Source: Lachnospiraceae bacterium
GTDB taxonomy: Bacteria; Bacillota; Clostridia; Lachnospirales; Lachnospiraceae
DNA length: 64,000 nt
Assembly: GCA_015057325.1 (NCBI GenBank)
Contig: SVEQ01000007.1
Span: 1-64,000 of the forward strand
Direction of reading: 5' to 3'
Shown here: one piece after another, positions 57,298 through 64,000 of the stretch
Layout of the letters: every line of letters starts with the position of its first letter
Numbering within the stretch: position 1 is the stretch's first letter
Made by a program: the position numbers and the translations under genes
Notes under the pieces: model-generated
What the model was told of the DNA's origin: nothing
What the model saw: only the letters and a program-made list of their open reading frames with translations
Databases searched by the model: none

Positions 57298-59061
57298 ATG
57301 AGCTTAATTGATATTAAAAATCTTGTATTTGAATATTTTAGACGTGATGATGAAGGAAATGTTGACGAAATAGTCAGCGCCATTTCTGATGTTTCTTTAG
57401 ACGTTGAGCAGGGCGATTTTATTGCTATTGTCGGTGAAAATGGTTCCGGTAAGTCAACTCTTGCAAAGCATATTAATGCGTTGCTTACTCCAAGCCAGGG
57501 CGAAGTCGTTGTTGATGGAATGGATACAAAGGAAGAAGAACTCAAATTATCCATTCGCAAAACTGCCGGAATGGTTTTCCAAAATCCTGACAATCAAATT
57601 GTTGGAACTATCGTGGAAGAGGATGTAGCTTTTGGTCCGGAAAACCTTGGTATGAAGACAAGCAAAATCTGGAATAACGTTGATGATGCTTTGCAAATGA
57701 CAGGAATGAGTAAGCATAGAAATGATTCCCCAAGTAGTTTATCCGGTGGCCAGAAACAAAAAGTTGCAATAGCCGGCGTTCTTGCAATGGAGACAAAGTG
57801 CATCATATTTGACGAGGCTACAGCTATGCTTGACCCCAAAAGTCGTAGGCAGATACTTGATATTGCAAAAAAGCTAAATCGTGAAAAAGGAATAACTATT
57901 GTTTGGATTACTCATCATATGGATGAGGTAATGACAGCGGATAAGGTTTATGTCATGAAGCAGGGAAGCATTGCAATGCAGGGAACCCCCATGGATATTT
58001 TCTCAAAACCTGAGATTATAAAGGAGTGCGGAGTAGTTCTTCCTAAACTTATTCAGTATATTAATTTCATGGCAGGGCAGGGATTGCTTTCGAAAGAAGA
58101 AGTTTCTGAAATTAATGATGAAGAAGATCTTATCTTGCTATTATGTAACAAATTTGGAAATGAAAATAAAGGCGATAAGCCGTATATATATAATAAAAAT
58201 GATGAAGAAAATGATGATTTGTCGCAAGGGCTTTTGCTCAATGACGTATCTTTTACATATAACAAAGGTTATGCAAGTGAGAGTGTGGGATTAAATGAAG
58301 TGAATCTTCACATCAAAAAAGGTGAGTTTATTGCTGTTATTGGTGACACAGGTTCAGGAAAGTCAACGCTTATGCAGCATTTAAACGGCTTACTTATTCC
58401 ACAAAACGGAAATGTTTTTTATAACGGAACAGATATAACCGATAAGGATTTTTCGGTTAAAGAGTTACGTCAAAAGGTTGGATTGGTTTTCCAATATCCT
58501 GAATACCAGCTTTTTGAGGAAACGGTAGAGAAAGAGGTTTGCTTTGGACCGCTCAATATGGATATCTCGCCGGTAGAGGCTCAAAAGCGTGCATATAAAG
58601 CAATTGAAGCGGTTGGACTGCCGGATACAATATACGACGCTTCACCGTTTAGAATGTCAGGTGGTCAGAGAAGACGAGTTGCACTTGCATCTGTTCTTGC
58701 AATGGAGCCTGAGTATTTAATTCTTGATGAGCCGACTGCAGGACTTGATCCTGTTAGTGCATACAAGCTTTTGGACATGCTAAGAACGCTTAATGAGGAA
58801 TACAATATTGCAATTGTTATGGTGTCGCATAATATGGACGAGGTTGCAGAGTATGCAGACAGAATAATATATATGGATAAAGGTTCTGTACGTATGGATG
58901 GGCAGGTTGCCGAAGTGTTTGCGAAAAATATTGATAATGACAACGTGGAAGTGCCGTTTGGTATACGACTTCTTAATGCGTTAAAAAATGCAGGGGCAGA
59001 CGTTGATGTTTCCTGTCACGAACAACTGGACATTTTTGGAGAATTGTGTAAATTGATTTAA
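57298..59061 (+). CDS. fused ECF transporter ATPases EcfA1-EcfA2
   Basis: A 587-residue protein holding two complete ABC ATPase domains in one frame. Domain 1 (about 1-280): Walker A GENGSGKST, signature LSGGQKQKV, Walker B CIIFDEATAMLDP. Domain 2 (about 310-587): Walker A GDTGSGKST, MSGGQRRRV, YLILDEPTAGLDP. An acidic linker joins them. In most Firmicutes these are separate genes in the same place after rplQ. They power vitamin uptake with EcfT and exchangeable S subunits. The frame extends upstream through the terminator, so this ATG is preferred. Confidence 0.92.
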   Translation: MSLIDIKNLVFEYFRRDDEGNVDEIVSAISDVSLDVEQGDFIAIVGENGSGKSTLAKHINALLTPSQGEVVVDGMDTKEEELKLSIRKTAGMVFQNPDNQIVGTIVEEDVAFGPENLGMKTSKIWNNVDDALQMTGMSKHRNDSPSSLSGGQKQKVAIAGVLAMETKCIIFDEATAMLDPKSRRQILDIAKKLNREKGITIVWITHHMDEVMTADKVYVMKQGSIAMQGTPMDIFSKPEIIKECGVVLPKLIQYINFMAGQGLLSKEEVSEINDEEDLILLLCNKFGNENKGDKPYIYNKNDEENDDLSQGLLLNDVSFTYNKGYASESVGLNEVNLHIKKGEFIAVIGDTGSGKSTLMQHLNGLLIPQNGNVFYNGTDITDKDFSVKELRQKVGLVFQYPEYQLFEETVEKEVCFGPLNMDISPVEAQKRAYKAIEAVGLPDTIYDASPFRMSGGQRRRVALASVLAMEPEYLILDEPTAGLDPVSAYKLLDMLRTLNEEYNIAIVMVSHNMDEVAEYADRIIYMDKGSVRMDGQVAEVFAKNIDNDNVEVPFGIRLLNALKNAGADVDVSCHEQLDIFGELCKLI

Positions 59062-59072
59062 GGGATAAAGCG

Positions 59073-59921
59073 ATGAGAAATATGACAATAGGACAATTCT
59101 ATAATGTTGACTCAATGATACATAGATTAGATCCGCGTGTGAAAATAGTTGCGGTTTTTATGTATGTGATAAGCTTGTTTTTCATTAACAGTGCATACCT
59201 GTTTGGGGTAGCATTTATAATGCTTGTAACGTGCATAGCACTCTCTAAGGTGCCACTTTCGTACATAGTAAGAGGAACTAAGGGGATAATGGGAATTATT
59301 ATCATTACGGTGCTTATACAGTTGCTTACCGTAAATGGTGCAAATGTGCTTGTGAAATGGCATTTTATCAAGATTACAACAAGTGGTGTAAGAGCGGCTG
59401 TATTTCTTTTTGTGCGTCTTGTTCTAATGATTGTGGGTTCATCAATGATGACATATACTACAACACCTAATTCGCTAACTGATGGGCTGGAGAAGTTGCT
59501 TTCGTGGCTTAAGGTATTTCATGTGCCGGTGCATGAACTTGCTATGATTATGTCGATAGCCTTGAGGTTTATTCCTGTGTTGGTAGATGAGCTTGATAGG
59601 ATCATGAAGGCTCAAATGGCAAGAGGCGTAGATTTTAATGAGGGCAATTTGATTGTCAGGGTTAAGCGACTGATGGCGATTATTGTTCCGCTTTTTGTCT
59701 CTGTTATAAGACGAAGTGATGAGTTGGCACTTGCGATGGATTCAAGGTGCTATCACGGTGAAGCGGGAAGAACCAAAATGAAACCACTAAGCTATAAAAG
59801 AGCGGATTATATAGCGTATGTGCTTGTGATTCTTTATATTGTTGCTTTGATTGTTTTGAAGAAAACACTGCATATAAGTGCTTTTAATGTAGTACCTAAT
59901 GTGTTAATGGGAGATAAGTAA
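59073..59921 (+). CDS. ecfT: ECF transporter transmembrane subunit EcfT
   Basis: A 282-residue protein with about six membrane helices and the two coupling motifs of EcfT, ARG in AQMARGVDFNEG and AMDSRCYHG. It links the fused ATPase to substrate-binding S subunits. Twelve bp after the ATPase gene; its stop overlaps the truA start by one base. Confidence 0.94.
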   Translation: MRNMTIGQFYNVDSMIHRLDPRVKIVAVFMYVISLFFINSAYLFGVAFIMLVTCIALSKVPLSYIVRGTKGIMGIIIITVLIQLLTVNGANVLVKWHFIKITTSGVRAAVFLFVRLVLMIVGSSMMTYTTTPNSLTDGLEKLLSWLKVFHVPVHELAMIMSIALRFIPVLVDELDRIMKAQMARGVDFNEGNLIVRVKRLMAIIVPLFVSVIRRSDELALAMDSRCYHGEAGRTKMKPLSYKRADYIAYVLVILYIVALIVLKKTLHISAFNVVPNVLMGDK

Positions 59922-60655
59922 TGAGAATAAAACTAACGGTTGCTTACGATGGTACGAATTATTGTGGCTGGCAAATCCAAAAGAACGGCATAACAGTAGA
60001 AGAGGTGCTTAATAAGACACTTTCTAAATTTTTCAAAGAAGAAATAACGGTTATTGGTGCGAGCAGAACGGATTCGGGAGTTCATGCCATGGGAAATGTT
60101 GCGGTTTTTGATGCCGATGTTACCATGCCACCTGATAAAATCTCTTATGCCATTAACAATCTTTTGCCGGATGATATAAGAATACAGAAATCGGAAAAGG
60201 TATCGGATGATTTTCACCCTCGTTACTGCGATACAAGAAAGACTTATGAGTACAAACTGTATAATGCACAGTTCCCTGATCCGATACAGCGACTTTATTC
60301 GCATTTTGTATATTTTCATCTTGATGAGAAGAAAATGCATGAGGCGGCGCAGTATCTTGTAGGTGAACATGATTTTAAGAGTTACTGCACGCCCAAAGAC
60401 GATGTTGAGAATACGATAAGAACCATTTATTACATAAATGTTGAACGTGAGGGCAATCTTGTCAAAATCAGAATTAACGGAAACGGATTCTTATATAACA
60501 TGGTAAGAATAATAGTTGGTTCACTTCTAAAGGTCGGAATGGGGATGATTCCACCTGAGGAGATTAAGAATATTTTAGAGGCGAAAGACAGGACAAAAGC
60601 AGGGCATAAAGCACCTGCATGTGGACTTACACTTGTTGAGATAGAGTATCTCTAA
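59921..60655 (+). CDS. truA: tRNA pseudouridine synthase A
   Basis: A 244-residue TruA with catalytic Asp51 in GASRTDSGVHAMGNV and the late motif GNGFLYNMVRIIVG. Makes pseudouridine at positions 38-40 of tRNA. Coupled to ecfT by a one-base overlap. Confidence 0.96.
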   Translation: MRIKLTVAYDGTNYCGWQIQKNGITVEEVLNKTLSKFFKEEITVIGASRTDSGVHAMGNVAVFDADVTMPPDKISYAINNLLPDDIRIQKSEKVSDDFHPRYCDTRKTYEYKLYNAQFPDPIQRLYSHFVYFHLDEKKMHEAAQYLVGEHDFKSYCTPKDDVENTIRTIYYINVEREGNLVKIRINGNGFLYNMVRIIVGSLLKVGMGMIPPEEIKNILEAKDRTKAGHKAPACGLTLVEIEYL

Positions 60656-60727
60656 ACGACATGTTGTACATGAAAAATAACAATAAATACATAATGTTGA
60701 AATAAGCAAAAAAACAGAAAAAAATCG
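60656..60727. other. AT-rich spacer after truA
   Basis: This stretch holds only a very small inverted pair (ACATG/CATGA region) and no convincing terminator. It leads into the L13/S9 promoter. Confidence 0.4.
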
Positions 60728-60756
60728 TTGACACAGATTTTTATTTATAATATAAT
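60728..60756 (+). promoter_or_regulatory. consensus sigma-A promoter of rplM-rpsI
   Basis: TTGACA, 17-bp spacer, TATAAT: both boxes perfect. The transcript would start near 60763, leaving a leader of about 235 nt. Confidence 0.92.
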
Positions 60757-60762
60757 ATCTTA

Positions 60763-60998
60763 CTGTGACGATAGGGAAAGACTGCTCTAATGCCTTTAGC
60801 CCAGGTGTTTTGGTGGTTTTGAGTCATCATTTATCTGTCGCTTTCCAACATCATATATATGGATAATATGGTGAGACAGAAGAAGATGATAATAGATATT
60901 GTCAATATACGACGACGGAGAATTGTTTCGGACATTGCAAGGAGCCGTCATATGTATGAGAGACAGAAACATTTGAATATTATTTAAGGAGGAATACC
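60763..60998 (+). promoter_or_regulatory. structured rplM-rpsI leader RNA with alternative pairings
   Basis: Arms seen: GGAAAG (60775-60780) with CTTTCC (60841-60846); TCTGTC (60834-60839) with GACAGA (60875-60880) enclosing CATCATAT/ATATGGTG; GACGG (60914-60918) with CCGTC (60945-60949). A second GACAGA (60962-60967) just before the ribosome-binding site could compete for TCTGTC. L13 leaders are known in Bacillus; this one is longer and I cannot assign it to that family by eye. Confidence 0.65.
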
Positions 60999-61433
60999 AT
61001 GAAGAGTTATATGGCAAGCCCATCAACAATTAACAGAGAGTGGTATGTAGTTGATGCTACAGGACATACATTAGGACGTTTAGCGTCTGAGATAGCTAGT
61101 GTATTAAGAGGTAAGAATAAGCCTACTTATACACCACATATGGATACAGGTGATTACATCGTTGTAATCAACGCAGATAAGATTAAAGTAACAGGTAAGA
61201 AGTTAGATCAGAAGATCTATTACAACTATTCAGGTTATGTTGGCGGAATGAAAGAGACAACTCTTAAAGAGATGTTAGCTAAGAAGCCTGAGGAAGTTCT
61301 CCGCAAAGCGGTTAAGGGTATGTTGCCTAAGGGACCTTTGGGACGTCAGATGATTACAAAGCTTCATGTGTACGCAGGTCCAGAGCACAAGCAGCAGGCA
61401 CAGCAGCCGAAAGAGTTAGAGATTAAATATTAA
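60999..61433 (+). CDS. rplM: 50S ribosomal protein L13
   Basis: A 144-residue L13 ([58 protein letters not shown]). Early 50S assembly protein. AAGGAGGAAT precedes the ATG; 17 bp from rpsI. Confidence 0.97.
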   Translation: MKSYMASPSTINREWYVVDATGHTLGRLASEIASVLRGKNKPTYTPHMDTGDYIVVINADKIKVTGKKLDQKIYYNYSGYVGGMKETTLKEMLAKKPEEVLRKAVKGMLPKGPLGRQMITKLHVYAGPEHKQQAQQPKELEIKY

Positions 61434-61450
61434 TAAAGGAGGACAAATCA

Positions 61451-61846
61451 GTGGCAAAATCAGCAAGATTTTATGGAACAGGTAGAAGAAAAAGCAGTGT
61501 TGCAAGAGTATACTTAACTCCTGGAACAGGTAAGATTACTATAAATAAGAAAGATATGGAAGAGTACTTCGGTCTTGATACATTGAAGTTGATCGTTAAC
61601 CAGCCATTCGTTGTTACTAACACAGCTGGTAAGTTCGATGTACTTGTTAACGTACGTGGTGGTGGATACACAGGACAGGCCGGTGCAATCCGTCATGGTA
61701 TTTCAAGAGCTTTGTTAGAGGCAGATGCTGAGAATCGTCCTTCACTTAAGAAGGCAGGATACCTTACTCGTGACTCTCGTATGAAAGAGAGAAAGAAACC
61801 GGGTCTCAAGGCAGCACGTCGTGCACCACAGTTCTCAAAGAGATAA
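61451..61846 (+). CDS. rpsI: 30S ribosomal protein S9
   Basis: A 131-residue S9 with GTG start ([20 protein letters not shown]) and the C-terminal tail [15 protein letters not shown] that reaches the P-site tRNA. Followed by a strong terminator. Confidence 0.97.
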   Translation: MAKSARFYGTGRRKSSVARVYLTPGTGKITINKKDMEEYFGLDTLKLIVNQPFVVTNTAGKFDVLVNVRGGGYTGQAGAIRHGISRALLEADAENRPSLKKAGYLTRDSRMKERKKPGLKAARRAPQFSKR

Positions 61847-61871
61847 TCATTATACTTACAAAGATTACAGA

Positions 61872-61902
61872 AACCGAGTTGCAATTGCAACTCGGTTTTT
61901 AA
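61872..61902 (+). terminator. rho-independent terminator after rpsI
   Basis: A perfect 26-bp palindrome (AACCGAGTTGCAA and its complement) followed by Ts. Confidence 0.93.
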
Positions 61903-61909
61903 ATATCAG

Positions 61910-61938
61910 TTGCAAATATCCATTTATAATGGTATCAT
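61910..61938 (+). promoter_or_regulatory. promoter of nadA
   Basis: TTGCAA, 17-bp spacer, TATCAT, directly after the rpsI terminator and about 30 bp before the nadA start. No NiaR/YrxA box was recognised. Confidence 0.6.
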
Positions 61939-61970
61939 TGTTACTTAAGATTATGGTAGGAGATGTACTC

Positions 61971-62882
61971 ATGAAAGAAGAAATAATCAATAAGATTAAG
62001 AAACTTAAAGAAGAAAAAGATGTTGTTATTCTTGCTCATTATTATGTTGATGGTGATGTCCAGGAATTAGCTGATTATGTGGGGGATTCTTTCTACCTTG
62101 CGAAAGTTGCAACCAAGGTAAAAGAGGCGAATATCCTCTTTTGCGGAGTATCATTTATGGGAGAGAGTGCGAAGCTTCTCAATCCTGAAAAGAGAGTTGT
62201 CATGGCAGATGATTGTGCGGATTGTCCTATGGCGCACATGGTTACGAAGGAAAGAATTGCAGAGGTTAGAGAACAGTATGATGACGTGGCGGTAGTTTGC
62301 TATGTTAATTCTACAGCAGAGATCAAATCAGTATCTGATGTTTGTGTTACCTCCTCTAATGCTCTTAAGGTTGTTAACAATATTCCGGAGAAGAACATTT
62401 TCTTTGTGCCGGATAATAACCTTGGAAGATATATTGCAACAAAGCTTCCTGAGAAGAACTTTATTTTCAACGACGGTTTCTGCCATGTGCATAAGAGCAT
62501 TACGGTAGAAGAGGTTAAGAATGCAAAAGAGGCATGCCCGCAGGCAGAGGTGCTTACTCACCCGGAATGTACAATGGACGTGCTTGAGATTTCTGATTTC
62601 ATCGGAAGCACATCGGAGATTATAGATTATGCGACTTCATGTAATAAGAAGGAGTTTATCATATGTACTGAAATGGGAGTTTTCTTCGAACTTATGCAGA
62701 AGAATCCCGACAAGAAGTTCTACTCTGTAGGACATAGACAGTTCTGTCCGAACATGAAGCTTGTAACTCTTGATAAGGTGCTTAATGCACTTGAGAAAAT
62801 GGGACCTGAAGTAACACTTCCTGCTGATATCATGGAAACCGCAAAACGACCGCTTGAGCGAATGCTCGAACTTGCTAAGTAA
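61971..62882 (+). CDS. nadA: quinolinate synthase NadA
   Basis: A 303-residue NadA with the three [4Fe-4S] ligands at C85 (ADCPMAHM), C171 (GFCHVHKS) and C259 (QFCPNM), spaced as in known enzymes, and the substrate motif AHYYVDGDVQELADYVGDS. It condenses iminoaspartate with dihydroxyacetone phosphate. The usual partners nadB and nadC are not adjacent. TAGGAGAT supports this ATG over upstream frame. Its end overlaps the convergent gene by eight bases. Confidence 0.95.
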   Translation: MKEEIINKIKKLKEEKDVVILAHYYVDGDVQELADYVGDSFYLAKVATKVKEANILFCGVSFMGESAKLLNPEKRVVMADDCADCPMAHMVTKERIAEVREQYDDVAVVCYVNSTAEIKSVSDVCVTSSNALKVVNNIPEKNIFFVPDNNLGRYIATKLPEKNFIFNDGFCHVHKSITVEEVKNAKEACPQAEVLTHPECTMDVLEISDFIGSTSEIIDYATSCNKKEFIICTEMGVFFELMQKNPDKKFYSVGHRQFCPNMKLVTLDKVLNALEKMGPEVTLPADIMETAKRPLERMLELAK

Positions 62883-63189
62883 TAAGGTGTCTTTTCCTTA
62901 AGGCGTCATTTCGATAGGCAATCGCCGTTTCCATTAACTTATTATATTGTAATACAGCACTTTCGATTTGAGATTCTCGAATCGCGAGTGCTTTTTTTGT
63001 GCTGTTTAACTGAACGTTCATTTCTTGTATCAAGCCTTTGCTTGCATTAAGTTGTAAGTTAAGTTCTTTTATGGTGTGCCTGCTTATTTCAAGCTCATCA
63101 TTTAATGATGTAATCATATTTCTTAAAGCTTCGTTTGTTTTGCGTTCGTTTTCCAATGCGACTATCAGCGCAGGAAGGGCAAAATCCAT
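62875..63189 (-). CDS. coiled-coil protein of unknown function
   Basis: A 104-residue soluble protein that is a near-continuous coiled coil (residues 15-90, heptads of L, I, M and N) after a short hydrophobic start (MDFALPALIVALENERKTNE). No family recognised. It converges on nadA with an eight-base overlap and diverges from a Cys-rich gene across 83 bp. No strong ribosome-binding site: AAAGGAATTG lies just before the ATG on the minus strand. Confidence 0.6.
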   Translation of the reverse strand: MDFALPALIVALENERKTNEALRNMITSLNDELEISRHTIKELNLQLNASKGLIQEMNVQLNSTKKALAIRESQIESAVLQYNKLMETAIAYRNDALRKRHLIT

Positions 63190-63272
63190 GACAATTCCTT
63201 TTTATCTAGTATACGGTAACATTTTACATTTTAGAACATAATATGTAGTAAACAAGTATAAGGAAATGCATT

Positions 63273-64000
63273 ATGGCAAAGTGTAAATGTAGTAAGAATC
63301 CGAGAATTGTCAGTAATGCGGTGCGTGGAATTGCTAATTGCGCAAACGGCTGCGTAGATGTGTGCACAAATCCAATGTGTGGTGAGCCAAACAGGCTTAG
63401 TTTAATGGCACCGTTAATCTATGATGAGATAGGAATTAATTTATGTACGACTTTTGAACTTCCTGTTGATATTGCTACAACATATCCGACGGTTACATGT
63501 GCCAAAGCTAAGGTCCTTAATGCAACCTATGTGTATGGCACCGGAGGTGTTACGGTAGAGTCGCTTACAGGACGCCCAAATTGTTATGGGGTTACGCTAT
63601 CTAATATAACAGTTGATTTTGCACTTGATTTGTATGATGCTGCGGGAAGATTAATTGATACAATTAATCCTACGGCAGTTTATCTTCCGTCTGATACAAC
63701 TGCAGCAACTTATGATGCAGAGACTAATCCGTCCGCTGTTGCGCTTGAGATTTTTGCACCGTATGGCTATGCTGTTGAAGAAGGTGCGACAGGCAACACG
63801 CCGTCAATTAATTTTGTCGGTATGACTACGACCAACAACACTCCTGCTCAGGGACTTAATCTTTATGCAATTGCAAAGCTTTTGGATTTTGATGTAGATG
63901 AAAGCGAAGCAACAGTCGGACTTACGATTATTCTTCAGAGTATGTACTATGCAGGCTACAAGGTTAACAGTGCAGGCAGAATAGAGACACCTAAGGGAAG
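63273..64000 (+). CDS. Cys-rich N-terminal protein, unknown function (runs off the window)
   Basis: The frame opens MAKCKCSKNPRIVSNAVRGI and stays open to the window end (242 codons). AAGGAA lies eight bases upstream. The first 60 residues contain eight or so cysteines (KCKC, NCANGC, DVCTNPMC, NLC); the rest is rich in Thr, Ala, Val and Asn with strand-like alternation, like a surface or fibre-type beta protein. No signal peptide is visible. I do not recognise a family. The divergent coiled-coil gene next to it may be its partner. Confidence 0.7.
   Translation, partial: MAKCKCSKNPRIVSNAVRGIANCANGCVDVCTNPMCGEPNRLSLMAPLIYDEIGINLCTTFELPVDIATTYPTVTCAKAKVLNATYVYGTGGVTVESLTGRPNCYGVTLSNITVDFALDLYDAAGRLIDTINPTAVYLPSDTTAATYDAETNPSAVALEIFAPYGYAVEEGATGNTPSINFVGMTTTNNTPAQGLNLYAIAKLLDFDVDESEATVGLTIILQSMYYAGYKVNSAGRIETPKG

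Overview
The window is a low-GC chromosomal segment of an anaerobic Firmicute, most likely a member of the Lachnospiraceae. Pointers are the HydF maturase of [FeFe] hydrogenase, the GlgC/GlgD pair, SpoVG, a stand-alone YhaM, a fused EcfA pair, a long L17, zinc-type S14, strong AGGAGG ribosome-binding sites and near-consensus sigma-A promoters. No rRNA, tRNA, CRISPR array, prophage or intact insertion sequence was found. Most genes are on the + strand and lie in tight operons.

Left part (1-15.6 kb) is accessory and regulatory: a 322-bp repeat with internal palindromes, a polytopic membrane protein, a NarL-type two-component system, an OhrR-type peroxide sensor beside the remnant of a glutathione peroxidase, a DUF3737 beta-helix protein, an MFS transporter followed by a broken VOC gene, a flavodoxin, a nitroreductase, MntP, a membrane-anchored C39-like protein that seems to have lost its catalytic residues, HydF, a diguanylate cyclase, a coiled-coil protein and a thioesterase.

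Middle part (15.7-40.5 kb): glycogen synthesis (glgC-glgD), spoVG, a GlmU shortened to its uridylyltransferase domain, pth; a minus-strand ECF sigma factor with a membrane beta-propeller partner and a likely self-promoter; a 36-residue membrane peptide; a VanW protein; a close-packed AIR-synthase-like/Lrp/aminotransferase/mutS2 run; an OmpR-type two-component system; yhaM-mfd-prsA-like; small membrane proteins; and a methyltransferase.

Right part (40.5-64 kb): the second copy of the 322-bp repeat lies directly upstream of the S10-spc-alpha ribosomal protein super-cluster (rpsJ to rplQ with secY, adk, map, infA, rpoA), followed by ecfA (fused)-ecfT-truA, then rplM-rpsI with its own promoter, nadA, and a divergent pair of unknown genes (a coiled-coil protein and a Cys-rich protein that runs off the window). 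Three ribosomal operons (S10, alpha, L13/S9) have long leaders rich in complementary arms, which suggests translational feedback or attenuation.

The best candidates for something undescribed are the repeated palindromic element, the structured ribosomal leaders, the inactive-looking C39 protein, the ECF/beta-propeller pair, and the Cys-rich/coiled-coil gene pair at the right edge. Functions are inferred from sequence recognition alone; no database search was run.
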